Origin: Diadema setosum
Lineage: Eukaryota; Echinodermata; Echinoidea; Diadematoida; Diadematidae
Assembly (NCBI RefSeq): GCF_964275005.1
Contig: NC_092705.1
Coordinates: 8,544,641 to 8,608,640, forward strand
Direction: 5' to 3'
DNA length: 64,000 nucleotides
Under the pieces are notes generated by a model. It was given only the letters and a program-made list of their open reading frames with translations, searched no databases and was not told the origin of the DNA. The position numbers were made by a program, and so were the translations under genes. Shown in pieces: positions 9,267 to 19,711 of the stretch (its first letter is position 1; the number at the start of each line of letters is the position of its first letter).

Positions 9267-11408
9267 AACAAACAACAGAGTAATGTATCATGTAAGAGGA
9301 GCGCAGTATAGGCACAGCAGGTGCATCCCGCATGCATATGTTATGTGCAAAGTTGAAAATTTAGGGCTCTCAGCCTAGAGTTGATGATGCACACATATCA
9401 ACCCAGCTCAAAACAGTTTAGCACTATCTAACGAGCTAACTCAGTGAGATTGTTCAATTCTCAAATTTAAACATTCCGAGTAAGAATCAGCTACACCTGT
9501 AAATTTCCTTGCTTCCTCGTTTCGAGCGATTCAAGTTTGTGTTTCCCCACTGTGTTTAAATGTCAAAGGAAAAGAGAACAGTAATGACCTTAGCACTTTC
9601 AAACTTGCAGCAAAGTTCCTTCCCCTTACAGCTTCATTTCATTGCACAGCAACTTCCTGCGAAAACAGGCTTAAAAACCACTTGATCTAAAGCATGTAAG
9701 TTTCCACCTTCTTCAAAGAAAACGGCCAGGACATTTTTTCAAACGTGATATGAAATCAAAGATGATCAGCTTTATTTTACAGAATTGGAGAATCACGGCA
9801 CAAGTAGATGCTTCAGCAGAGTGGAATCTACAAGTATTTCTGCAGATCTGCCAAATCACATGTCGGGGTATTCCTACACAAAACTACTTCTGTAATTGAT
9901 CTCGGGAATGTGAAATTTACTGTCGTCCTGTACAGAAATTTGCGCGTCATTGGAATGCTTATCTAGCATATTTGACTTTGCCCATCAACACCAACAGACA
10001 TTTGCCACTTCGTAGTATAGGTTAGACTCTCAGACAAGAAATTCTTAGCTTTAAAATGAACGTAACTTGTCTAAATAAGATAATGCTAAGTTACCCTACC
10101 CAAATAGTTAATAGTTTACTCCCAACTCTACCAATGTATCTTTTGACAAAACAGTTCCTCAAAGGAAAGGGTCCATGTATGGAAGCAAATTGACTATCAC
10201 GCCCTACGAACTGTGTACATGAAACACACAGACATGACTGCAAGAAGAGAGGTCAAACTGTGTGCACCAATGTAATAGAGGCGTAACACTGTTCTGAATT
10301 TGAGCAAAGATGGACACACGATAAAAGAATGTGCAAAATCGGCTCTGATCGTCTAAAGATAGAGTCATTCGTGAGGGCCTCTTGAAAGTATATTGATGAC
10401 CGCCGGTGTAGTTTTTCAGGCTCCAGGAGCAAGTTCGTGTTTCCTTCATGTGTTCTTAGGGGTAAACTAATAACGATTCACATCTTCATGTGTAGTTCAA
10501 GTGCCATCGGGTGACACTCGGTGGAAATCGTAATTGCTTCGGCTGTTGATCGGCTTCTAACCAAGTTAGGGACCAACTTCCCATGAAACTGACAATTCAG
10601 TTTTGCCATGTTGTGTCAACTTCGGGACAGTATAACTCAGGGCTACTTCTTTCATTGCTATGCGTTTACAAGTGGTCGTATCGAGATCCTTTCTACCCTC
10701 CGATATTCCTAGCCAGTCTTGACACAAACGCGAAATGTCTACGAAAAAAAGAAACACATTAGATATTGTGACGCACGTACGAAATAACAACACTCGTGCT
10801 CTCTGTGTACTAACTGTGGCCAGGGATATAGATAAAGAAAGAATCGTGATACGTCATAACATTGTTTTGCAACTAGTGGGGCTTCGTACTGCTTGCCTAC
10901 AGCACGGTTACAAATTCAAAATGTCATAACGTGAACTCTGGAAATGTGAACATACTTCTCGATCGTAATCAATCGTATGATGTCATAATGTGTCAATTTG
11001 CCAATTCTGACAGAACTTGCCACGGCACAATTTCACGTTTAAAAGTACTTAAAATTCCTCAACGCTTCATTTTCATGGAACGGAACGTCACGTACATTTA
11101 TCACAGGCTATAATTCAATGTGATGATTAGCACACGTCAAGAAAGTTCAAAAGTTATGAACATAGACTGTACAATATTGTTTTACCTCTAACGGCACCAA
11201 AAGCGACAGGCTCAGGTTCATTGCTACAGTTTTGCCACTATAATCTAAATATTAATATTGCAGTTCTTTTATTTTTTCATGTTAATCTTTGTATCGAAAT
11301 AGCTCACAAATTTACCCGATGATATAAATTTGTGAGCTTACGATGATTAAAAAAGATACAAAAGTTATTGCATACGGTTTAAAATGATGCAAAGCACACA
11401 CACACAAG
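9267..11408. repeat. 3' spacer of unit 2, duplicated at 19.6-21.7 kb
   Basis: There is no gene. The order and sequence of landmarks match 19600-21723 closely: a 'TTCTCAAATT' stretch, AACGGCCAGGACATT, GGAATGCTTATCTAGC, AGTTCCTCAAAGGAAAGG, GACAGTATAACTCAGG and CGAAATGTCTACGAAAAAA. A partial copy is at 32850-33914. Short open frames here are not conserved as proteins between the copies. Confidence 0.7.
11301..11338. promoter_or_regulatory. Perfect stem-loop in the 3' flank
   Basis: AGCTCACAAATTT, a 12-base loop (ACCCGATGATAT), then AAATTTGTGAGCT: a perfect 13-bp stem. It lies about 70 bases past the stop of the C-terminal GPCR fragment, so it may have been in the 3' UTR or just beyond it. The gene 4 flank has the same structure with one mismatch (21618-21655), and genes 5-7 have decayed versions. 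The function is unknown. Confidence 0.5.
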
Positions 11409-11540
11409 TCACATATTGTTTGTGTCAATGGTCAGATTTTCGCTTTGTGCCTCGTAGCTCTTTGTAACACTGATAACTTGCGGCGTCTGCCTGTCATTAG
11501 TGTTGTAGTCGAGGATGCATGCCAGCAGTCGGGAGGGTCC
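11409..11540 (-). pseudogene. C-terminal fragment of a ninth array GPCR
   Basis: In frame to a TGA at 11409-11411, the sequence gives GPSRLLACILDYNTNDRQ and ends LTIDTNNM. This is the cytoplasmic tail of the array receptors, 43 residues only. At 11538-11541 the homology stops abruptly and the sequence switches to GAGTTTAAATCGAAGCG, which is the 3' flank seen just below gene 3 (15781-). Gene 2 then begins its own tail 35 bases further on. This looks like the scar of an unequal crossover that removed the rest of a receptor gene. Confidence 0.85.
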
Positions 11541-11574
11541 GAGTTTAAATCGAAGCGAAAAAGACACACACAAG

Positions 11575-12684
11575 TCACATATTGTTGGTCTCAATGTTCA
11601 CACATTCGCTCTGTGTCTCACAGCCCTTTGCGGCACTGAAAACTTGCAATGTCTGCCTGTCACCAGTGTTGTAGTCGAGGATGTGTGCCAGCAGTCGGGA
11701 GGGCTCCGGGATATCACGCCAGCGCCGTCGCAGCACACAGGCCATGACCACCCTGACGTGAGGATGCTTCCAGCCGTAGATGAACGGATTAAGGCAACTG
11801 TCGAGTGCGAGGAGAAATATTGAGAAACGGGCTGTCCCTCTGAAAACGCGATGCATAGTTGGTGCTTCAAGAAATGGAATAGCTAGCAACACACCCATGA
11901 AGGGAGTTACGCACAGGATGAAGCAGCATAAAACGGACAGGAGATTCTTGGTGATAGCCAGCTCGGTATGCCTGCGAAAGCCTTTCTCGGTTGGCGTTGA
12001 GCACGACCTGGACTTGAGGGCGCTCCTTGTCACGTGCCTAAAGATAAGCCAGTAGCTCGTGAACGTTACAACAAAGGTGAATGCGTATACACAAATCGTA
12101 AGGAACACGAAAGTGTTTACATTCTTGTGAGTAAAGTCACAGATGCAGAGTCGTGTGAGGGCGTTATATCCCAGACGACCATGACCAGTAAGAAGAGGAA
12201 CAACTAAAACTACGATGGGACACAACCAAGACATTGTCACCATGACGACCAGATTTCTCGACGAGAAGACGTGGTTGTATGTGTGCCTAGGTTTGATGAT
12301 GAGCACACAGCGATCTACAGCAATCAGCATTATGGTAATGACGCTACTCCCAATAGATATGATATCAAGTGCAGCTGTCATTTGACAGAGAGCCTCGGGT
12401 AGTCGACGGTTGTTCCTGGTCAACATTTGGACGACTTGAAAAGGCACAAGGGCGGAAACCACCAGATCACTGACACTCAAATTAACGATGAGGCAGGAGG
12501 TTTTCGTCTGAAGTTTCCTCGACAATGCGCTGGCAATCAGCAGCACGGCATTTCCCGTAACCCCAAGAACGAACGCAGTGGAATACAATGCGGCGAAACA
12601 TACATCTCCAGGGGCGAGACTGGGATTGGATTCAGCTATAGTCTCATTACTGTCTTGGTACCCAGTTACATCTGCCAACACCAT
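11575..12684 (-). CDS. Class A GPCR, array copy 2
   Basis: A single-exon receptor of 369 residues with the family's seven membrane segments. It starts at an ATG in context ACAAGATGG; the first residues are MVLADVTGYQ, two more than the paralogues' MAD start. It has the sequon NET at 13, C100 in TM3, CICD in ECL2, TM6 C-V-T-P and NPFIY in TM7. It is the only copy with D124-R-C rather than N-R-C at the end of TM3, closer to canonical DRY. ECL3 (EAPTMHRVFRGTARFS) and TM5 (VYAFTFVVTF) diverge most from the other copies, consistent with ligand diversification. The tail ends VNIETNNM, like genes 3 and 8. Its 3' flank abuts the fragment of a deleted receptor. Role inferred: surface receptor of unknown ligand. 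Confidence 0.92.
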   Translation of the reverse strand: MVLADVTGYQDSNETIAESNPSLAPGDVCFAALYSTAFVLGVTGNAVLLIASALSRKLQTKTSCLIVNLSVSDLVVSALVPFQVVQMLTRNNRRLPEALCQMTAALDIISIGSSVITIMLIAVDRCVLIIKPRHTYNHVFSSRNLVVMVTMSWLCPIVVLVVPLLTGHGRLGYNALTRLCICDFTHKNVNTFVFLTICVYAFTFVVTFTSYWLIFRHVTRSALKSRSCSTPTEKGFRRHTELAITKNLLSVLCCFILCVTPFMGVLLAIPFLEAPTMHRVFRGTARFSIFLLALDSCLNPFIYGWKHPHVRVVMACVLRRRWRDIPEPSRLLAHILDYNTGDRQTLQVFSAAKGCETQSECVNIETNNM

Positions 12685-13096
12685 CTTGTTTCTACCCCTG
12701 AAAATTCAACCACGCAAGAGCAATCTTTAATGCACTTTTGTTGTGTCTAAAGGATATGACGTGCTGTACTATTTCTGTTCGACTTCTGTGAGTGTTACCC
12801 TTTTTTACCTCTCCCTTTCCCCTAGGTTCAGTTTCAGCTGTTCATGGCATAACTTTCAAGTAATGATGGCGCAGGCGTTAACCCGTTAACAAATGATAAT
12901 GTTTCGCACGTACACTACTTGAGTTCTAGAGAATTCAGTGTCTATAGATTTCTATGACTTTCATGATTTACCAGGAAATAACGATTATTTTCACTCCTCA
13001 TCTTAAAATTTCCCTTTCACTTTATTCATCATTTCCTTTTAAGGCGTAAAAGTTACCATACGTATTGATTACTTAGTCGTGTTGCATTACGCCGAG
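12685..13096. other. 5' flank of gene 2
   Basis: No gene is present. The first 60 bases upstream of the ATG resemble the equivalent positions of genes 1 and 7 (AACCACGC...), so the promoter-proximal sequence is part of the duplicated unit. The GGCGCAGGCGTTAACCCGTTA phrase recurs above gene 7 (47946-) and, weakly, above gene 8. Confidence 0.4.
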
Positions 13097-13480
13097 AGGG
13101 GATGTTCTGCATTTTTATGGTTGCAATCCAACGATCTGGTGCATACTTCTAGATGAATTTTTGGACAATTTTCAATCAAAAGTACGGTTTATTTCCTCAG
13201 CTCGGGAATTATTGGGGTGGGGCAATTAATGCTTGCCCCCAAAATTTCATGGGGGGGGGGGGGAACTGCCCCTTTGCATCGTAGGATCGACGCCATCAAT
13301 CATCCCTGCGTGTGCCCAAGTGCATATACCTGGGTATACAACATAGATGTATCCTGACTGAGTCATCGTCGTGTGCTCATGATTCAGGATAAAGACATAC
13401 TTTGGGAAGGAAGGAGGAGAGGTGTAGGTCAGTGCGTACGGAGTGCTACATTCTAGCGTGTTAGGTACTGTCATGTGCGG
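13097..13480. repeat. Single module of the GCATTTT...ATGATTG tandem repeat with G-run
   Basis: The phrases GCAATCCAACGATCTGGTGCA, a TTGGACAATTTTC stretch, then GGGGCAATTAATG and a G-run followed by AACTGCCCCTTTGC match 50870-51190 and 59280-59600 in the same order. In those places it is the last module of a longer degenerate tandem repeat. No gene is present. Confidence 0.6.
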
Positions 13481-13563
13481 GCCATCTGCGGGGATCTCCA
13501 GGTAGCAAACGTTGTTCTTCGCAAGTCACAAACAAGTCTTGCCTGGAAAGGTGTGACAGAGCC
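13446..13563. mobile_element. End fragment of the GGCCGTGTCACACC element family
   Basis: The segment reads outward to CCTGGAAAGGTGTGACAGAGCC. It is the inverse of the sequence at 14536-14650, from AAGGCCGTGTCACACC to GCACATGACAGTACC. It is therefore one family terminus, abutting the TTAA element on its left, while the opposite-facing terminus abuts it on the right. Confidence 0.6.
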
Positions 13564-14535
13564 TTAACCCTATAAAGCCCAAGGGGGGGGGGGCACATTG
13601 TGCCCCCCTGCCATATTTTCGTTTGCCACTCTTACACCCTTTACCCGATTTCAACCAAATTTGGTGACTTTTCCTAAAATCTCATTGCGAACATTTTGAT
13701 ATATAATTTAGCTATGTCCGATATTGCAGGTTGCCATGGCAACCATAAACTGACAACCATGTTCGTCAGATTTTGCATGATTTTCTGTTCCAATTTCAAT
13801 TAACAATATAATAATTGATGAAATGGGACTTTTCTTGGCTGTAATTTTCCAAAGGACCAAATGGTGAAATAATTATGGTTGTGAATTACTCTGAAATGGT
13901 TTTCTTATTATTTCCTTTATTTTTATATGACATAGGCATCAAACAATGGATATAATAGAAATAATCGAAAATGCAGCATTTTCAAAAGACTACCATTTTA
14001 TTTTGTGTTATCTTTACACAAGCTTTACCTGTAATATCAATTGTTTATCATATTATCAATCTGCAAACTCAAAATTTCAACATTTTGGAAATATGAAATG
14101 TGATACCAATATATGTATTCATTCCAAGCAATACATCATAGGTTTCATATATTTCTTCATATTGTAGTGAATAGCGCCCCCATATGTTGACCTTGAGAAA
14201 TTTCAACCATGACAAATAGTAAAGGTTGACTTGCTTTTCCTTTGTGGTAAATATTAAAATGATTGATATGAAATAAAAACATATGCTGGGGATAAAGAAA
14301 TACAGCGTATTTCCTATGTATTTCTTTATATTTTGGTAAATAGCGCCCTCAGTGAATGACCTTGAGAAATTTCAAATGTTGGGTCATGTAGAATATGAGT
14401 TGTTCTATCCATGTGCCAAATATGACCGTCATACATCATATAATAAAGAAGTTATATAGGGGGGCCACAATGTGCCCCCCCCCCCCCCCCTTGGGCCTGG
14501 AAGGGTTCAAAATAGCTTGGGCTTTATAGGGTTAA
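13564..14535. mobile_element. TTAA-flanked MITE, piggyBac-like (CCCTATAAAGCCCAAG ends)
   Basis: It is bounded by TTAA at 13564-13567 and 14532-14535, with 16-bp inverted termini CCCTATAAAGCCCAAG. Just inside are G-run/C-run blocks with GCACATTGTGCCCCCC and its inverse. The interior includes a partial tandem repeat (GACCTTGAGAAATTTCAA at about 14190 and 14360). The CCC terminus after TTAA is typical of piggyBac. No transposase is present. It is inserted between, or captured by, two termini of the GGCCGTGTCACACC family. Confidence 0.8.
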
Positions 14536-14701
14536 GGCCGTGTCACACCTTTCCGGGCAAGCCTTGCATGCGACTTGCAAAGAACAATTTTTACTACCAG
14601 GAGGTCCCCGCAGATGACCCGCACATGACAGTACCTAGCACGTATCTCACCCGTAGTCGCCCGGAGTTGCGCAAGCAAATCTTTTTACTCGCAACCATGT
14701 T
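14536..14701. mobile_element. End fragment of the GGCCGTGTCACACC element family
   Basis: It begins AAGGCCGTGTCACACCTTT and runs inward to GCACATGACAGTACC, mirroring 13446-13563. A full-length copy of the same family starts immediately after it. Confidence 0.6.
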
Positions 14702-15615
14702 TAGGCCCTGTCACACCTTTCCGGGCAAGCTACGCGGGCTTGTTGCATGTAGGGATTTTCCAGCATAACGGACAGTTTCTGAGGGCTTACAAGGATTTGG
14801 GCGAGTCAGTACATGTGTCTTACTTGCTGGACGCGTTCTACTTAAATTCAACTTGCGGGTATACTGTTTGACCTGTGTGTCAGGCGCGTGGGGGCTGACA
14901 ACTCATTGAAGGAATTTCTCTGAAGGAATGGCAGAAGTCCACACAATGTCATTATCTTGGCTGCATACGGGGACTGCGAAGTACCTGAGTGGGAGTTGCC
15001 TGCGAGGTGCTACCGCTAAGGTCCTCCTACTGACGTTATGCGTGGACCTCTCCGGGCAACCCCGCGACTCACCCGGAAAAAGTTTTGGTCATGCTCAAAA
15101 CTTTGCTGCGGTTAAATCGGACTTGCGTGCGCACCTCCGGGCAACTACAGGCGAGATACGCGCTAGGTAATGTCAGGTGCGGACCAACTGCGGAGAGGTC
15201 CGGGTAGCAAATTTGTTTCTTCGCACGTCAAGCCGCAAAACTTCCCCAGGTACGGTATGACAAGGCCTTGAGTATGCTCAAAATTCATACCGAGTGACTC
15301 GTAGGGGTTCGCTCGCAGAGGTACACGCAGAACACCTTACTGGCAGCACCTAGACTCGCAGATAACTCCAACGCAGGTACTTCTCAGTACCTGTAAGTTG
15401 CTCGTAACAGAAAACGGATCGGTTTCAAAGCTCTCACGCAGGTCACACGGAATACACGCAAGTAGTAGCTAAGTAGCACGCGTCTAGTAGGTAAGAAACA
15501 AGTGCGAAACTCGCAAACATTCTTGTCCGCCCACGGAAAATTCTCCTGCGGGCTGGAAAATCCCTCCTCGCAACAAGCCCGCGTAGCTTGCCCGGAAAGG
15601 TGTGACACGGCCTTA
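14702..15615. mobile_element. Full-length TIR element (TAGGCC-TGTCACACCTTTCC family)
   Basis: About 914 bp. The left TIR runs from TAGGCCCTGTCACACC through GCAAGCTACGCGGGCTTG to GGGATTTTCCAGC. The right TIR is its inverse, ending CGGAAAGGTGTGACACGGCC. The TIRs are about 60 bp with few differences. The interior is GC-richer than the window and has repeated motifs (CGGGCAACTC, GTACCTG) but no convincing open frame. It lies between unit 2 and gene 3. Superfamily not identified. Confidence 0.75.
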
Positions 15616-15816
15616 GGAGATTGCAATCGTCATATACTAGCGCACACGAGAACATTCAAAACCTAGAAGCGTTCCGTGTTAGCTTGAACAACATTGCATC
15701 GCGTCTGAAACTGCATGCGCCGAGAAAGTTACAGTTTTGCCAACATAGGGCCTACTCTGGACATCAATGTCATAATGTCCGAGTCTAAATCGAAGCGAAA
15801 AAGACACACACACAAG
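15616..15816. other. 3' flank of gene 3
   Basis: A short spacer. The stretch GAGTCTAAATCGAAGCG at 15781 is the one found fused to a foreign receptor fragment below gene 2. Confidence 0.5.
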
Positions 15817-17252
15817 TCATATATTTTTGGTCTCAATGTTCACACTTTCGCTTTGTGTCTCACAGCCCTTTGCGGCACTGAAAACTTGCAATGTCTGTCT
15901 GTCACCAGTGTTGTAGTCGAGGATGCGTGCCAGCAGTCGGGAGGGCTCCGGGATATCACGCCAGCGCCGTCGCAACACACAGGCCATGACAACCCTGAAG
16001 TGAGGATGCTTCCAGCCGTAGATGAACGGATTGAGGCAACTGTCGAGAACGAGTGGGAGAGACACGTACGGTGTCAGGCTGACAACGCGCTGCAGAGTGG
16101 GTCCTTGCAGAAATAAGATAGCTAGAAAGACAGCCATGAAAGGAGTTGTGCACAGGACGAAGCAGCATACCACGCACACGAGATTCTTGGTGATTACCAG
16201 CTCGGTGTGCTTGAGACACCTTTTCTCAGTGGTCATTGACCGTGACTTGGACTTGAGGGCGCTCCTTTTCACGTGCCTATTGACCGATTCGGGTTCGTTG
16301 AGGGCAGCAGACATTTTACGGCACAGGGCGCAGCCATAGTGGGTGTATCAGCAGCCGACCCCCCCCCCCCCCCGCTCTCCCCCACCCCCGGGCAACATGT
16401 TTATCACGCACTTGTAACAAAGGTTCGCGCACTAGCAAGCATTCGCGCACTCAGTACGAGACGCCTATTGGCTAAAGCAGTTTTTCATTCTGCGCGCGTG
16501 CTAATGTAGGGAGAGGGGTGGGGGAGTGCGGAGGGGGGGGGGTCGGCTGATACACCCACTATGGCTGCGCCCATGCCAAAAATACACATAGCGCGTCACA
16601 GAATCGGTCAATAGATCAGCCAGTAGCTGAAGAACCTCACAATAAAGGAGAGTGAAAACACGCAAATAATCGCGAGGTACACGAAAGTATGTGCATTCTT
16701 TTGAGTAAAGTCCCAGATACAGAGTCGTGTGAGGGCGCTGTATCCCAGACGACCATGGCCAGTTAGCTGTGGAACGACTAAAACTGCAGCGGGGTACAGC
16801 CAAGACATGATCACCATGACCACCAGATTTCTCGACGAGAAGACGCGGTTGTATGTGTGCCGTGGTTTGATGATGAGCACACAGCGATTGACAGCAATCA
16901 GCATTATGGTAACGATGCTACTCCCAATAGATATGATAGAAATTGCAGCTGTCAGTTGGTAGAGCGCCTCGGATAGTGCCCGCCTGTTTCTACCCAACAT
17001 TGGGACGACTTGAAACGGCTGAACTGCGGAAGCCAACAGATCACTGACGCTAAGATTGACAACGAGACAGGAGGTTTTCGTTTGGAGTTTCCTCGACAGT
17101 GTGCTCGCGACCAGCAGCATGATATTCCCTGTCACCCCAACAACGAACACAGTGCTAAATCCTACGGCTAAACATATATCTCCAGGAGCGAGACTGGAAC
17201 TGGGTTCAGCCAAAGTTTCATTTCTGTCTTGGTAGCATCCTCGACTCGCCAT
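15817..17252 (-). pseudogene. Class A GPCR, array copy 3, split by a MITE
   Basis: The N-terminal half (17252 down to 16612; MASRGCYQDRNETL through TM5, ending YWLI) and the C-terminal half (16279 down to 15817; RHVKRSALK to the tail ending VNIETKNI) are each open. Together they account for a whole receptor, separated by a 332-bp element that brings a stop at once. Without the element the gene looks otherwise intact, so the insertion seems young. Two oddities predate or accompany it: the TM3 cysteine is Tyr98 and the ECL2 motif CICD is CIWD (Trp180), so both halves of the conserved disulphide are gone. TM6 reads C-T-T-P; NRC and NPFIY are kept. Splicing out the element is conceivable but I see no convincing donor. 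Confidence 0.88.
16280..16611. mobile_element. Foldback MITE inserted in GPCR copy 3
   Basis: The termini are TTGACCGATTC and GAATCGGTCAA, with TA on both outer sides (16278-16279 and 16612-16613). Longer subterminal inverted repeats follow: GCGCAGCCATAGTGGGTGTA on the left and TACACCCACTATGGCTGCGC on the right, then facing C-run and G-run blocks. There is no coding sequence. The uninterrupted site is seen in gene 5 (CCTATAGATCAG at 29947-29958), which fixes the boundaries to within two bases. A TA duplication or insertion between two TA steps are both compatible. Confidence 0.85.
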
Positions 17253-17819
17253 CTTGTCTCATGGGAAGCAGTCCTGAAAGGAAACCACGCAGGGGCAATA
17301 TTAAGTGCATCCTGTTCGTTACAATGTCTAAATTACAAAATGTTTAACGTGATTGTTTGAAAACTTTTGTCGGTGCTACTTTATTGTTGTTGCTGCTGTT
17401 GTTGTTGTTGTTGTTGGCTGATTTAGGATCTCCTTGGCCTAGAAGGCTCATTCCATTTGATGGCACAGGAGTAACAAAGAAAACGTTCCATACAAGAAGT
17501 ACAAGAAAATTGTGTCGGTTTCTGCAGAAGGGACCTCTCAGATATCATTTCACCTGAAGTCAATAGGAGATTAAACGTTTATAGTGAGGTGTGTTTGTAT
17601 GTGTAGGCAAGGGTGAAGAGTCAAATCCCACCAGGGGTAGGGGGAGGGCCGTTAGGAATGGAGGGACGCCCCCTGTTCCCCGGGCCCTGATTCTTTTCTC
17701 AGCTTACCCTTTCTCTATTCTCATTCATCTCTTTTCCTATACAATATTATACGTATTGATTATTTAGTCGTGTTGAGTTACATCTAATGTGTTTTGCAAT
17801 AAGTTGCATACGTTTTGGG
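17253..17819. repeat. 5' flank block shared by genes 3 and 5
   Basis: The sequence from the ATG upward is nearly identical to that above gene 5 (30580-31065). In about 180 bases around GGATCTCCTTGGCCTAGAAG I count one substitution. It includes a (GTT)n microsatellite (17383-17417; longer above gene 5 at 30712-30771). About 110 bases with GGAGGGACGCCCCCTGTTCC near 17640-17750 are absent from the gene 5 copy. No gene is present. Confidence 0.8.
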
Positions 17820-18317
17820 TGACGTTCGCTATTCCGAAGGTTTGCTAATCCGAAAATGAAATAGGACTCGTTATTCCGGAACACACTAATTCCCTAAACC
17901 GAGGGGATCATCAATCCGAAAATTAAAAAGGGTTCGTTAATCCGAACATTTGTGTTCCGAAAGTTCTTAATTCCGAAAATGAAATAAGGTTTGTTGTTTT
18001 GAAGGTTCGTTAATGCGAAAATGAAATAAAGGTTGTTGTTCCGAAGGTTCGTTGATGCGAAAATGAAATAAGGTTTGTCATTCCGAAGGTTCGTAACTGC
18101 AAAAATTGAATAAGGTCTGTAATTCGAAAATAATAGACGTGCGTACCACCGAAGCTTCGGAATTACCAACTTTATTTCGTTTTCAAATTAACCTACGTTC
18201 GGAATGACGAATCTCTTTCCCTTTAGGATTAATGAATCATAGGAATAACGAACTTAACTTCATTTTCCTATTAACGAACCTCCAGAATCGTGTACCTTCG
18301 AAATAATGAACTGTAAC
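17820..18317. mobile_element. Phrase-repeat foldback element (TTCGTTAATCCGAAAATGAAATAAGG word family), copy 1
   Basis: Roughly 26-bp words such as TTCGTTAATGCGAAAATGAA and GGTTTGTTGTTCCGAAG are iterated in one orientation on the left half. On the right half the inverse words GGAATAACGAAC and TATTAACGAACCTCC appear. Outer ends GACGTTCGCTATTCCGAAGG and CCTTCGAAATAATGAAC face each other. The tandem words produce a fake repetitive protein (NLRNxKPYFIFxxT) on the minus strand. There is no true coding sequence. It is duplicated with its flanks at 31066-31588. Confidence 0.75.
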
Positions 18318-19560
18318 CAAATTTTGTTAGTGTGTATTTACGTCTAATATCGTATTATCTTGACTTTGGTTTCAGTTTGAGGAATCAAATCAGACCTTCA
18401 AGCATATATCATGTGATTAATAACATGTCCTCTTAAAACAAACAACATCAGTATGATCGAACTCGGATGCTTTTAGACATTGCCCAAGACAAATTGACAC
18501 TCTAAAGAAGATCTCACACATAAATAATAGACTCCAGTGCAATGTTACGGAATTTAAAAAAAGAGTCTGGTATTATTGATCTATATATAGATTTTGATTC
18601 AGCTAGGTAGTGCAATATATAATATAACAAAACGTAATTAAATCTGTTTGACTGGACTCTCTTGTGAAAATCACGGGGAACAGGTTCGTGACTCGACAGA
18701 GTTGCGTAAACAGAATTCCCTTCCCTCTCCAGAGGAGGGGGACCCCGACATAACCTTTCACCGACATGCAGATTGGTGATACTGAAAGTTCCTCAACATC
18801 TGAACAATAAAGACCATAATAATTGTCTATTCATCTCTTAAGGGTGAACGATAACCAGTCATGCAGTCAGAGGGGAAGAGTGAACTCGGACAGCTGTCGG
18901 GCGAGTCACGAAATTGTCGTCCACGTGATTTTCACGGGTAAATGTTGTCATTATCAAAAGAAATTGTACTATTTTAGCCTCTTCAGAGTAAAACACACGC
19001 GCACACACACACACACATATTCAAAGAAAACAAAAATGAAAACGCGGGTGGAGACCTATAGAAAAATACGAAACATACCACTCCGCATGCACTTTCCAAT
19101 CCAGTTAATCGTAAAGAAAAGCTGAGGGAATCCATACAGAGTGAATCTCTTTTGCCACTCTGTGTCAGGAGAAGCACACTCGCACTGACAGCAAACAGTG
19201 CGTCTCGCCTAATTTTGTCTTGAGTAATAAGTTGTATAGAAGTCGAGAATAAAATGGGATCATTTGATCTTCAAGATGAAAAAAAGCATCGAGCAATGAG
19301 GAAGTTCTTAGAAACATGTGTCAAGAAAAATATATCTGACCGCAAGAAAACAGTGGTCAACATTCATCCATGTCTCGACTTTCCGTTTCTATTCCAGTGT
19401 TATGGAGGGGAGTGAAAGATAGTGGGAACTCAACAAGACGTCACACATAGTAACAGCAAACAGATCAACAACAGACTTTCTTACACTAAAAGCAACAGAA
19501 CTTTATTCCTCCCCTCAAGCGCCATGTCTTTCCGAAAAGCCGCGCGAAACTTTCTGCCTC
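18318..19560. repeat. Distal 5' block shared by units 3 and 5
   Basis: No gene is present. It matches 31589-32840 throughout: GACTTTGGTTTCAGTTTGAGG, CCAGAGGAGG, TGAACGATAACCAGTC, CGTGTCAAGAAA and ACTTTATTCCTCCCCTCAAG. A (CA)n tract is at 18990-19015. Small indels shift every open frame between the two copies, which argues against coding function. Confidence 0.7.
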
Positions 19561-19677
19561 TGTGCATGGGCTGAACATGTTGCACTCAATTTACATAAGA
19601 TACATATTCATGACATCCAGATGTCATCAGAATAACCTTTGTCCTCTTTGTCTACATTTTGTGTGCTTGTGTGTGTG

Positions 19678-19711
<34 letters not shown>

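Noticed and set aside
16280-16611. Intron in receptor copy 3
   Set aside because: The segment has transposon-type inverted ends and no convincing donor site, and sibling genes are uninterrupted at this point.
17894-18169. Repetitive protein with NLRNxKPYFIF units
   Set aside because: Word iteration in a foldback element; the copy at 31220-31411 has a different unit number and frame.
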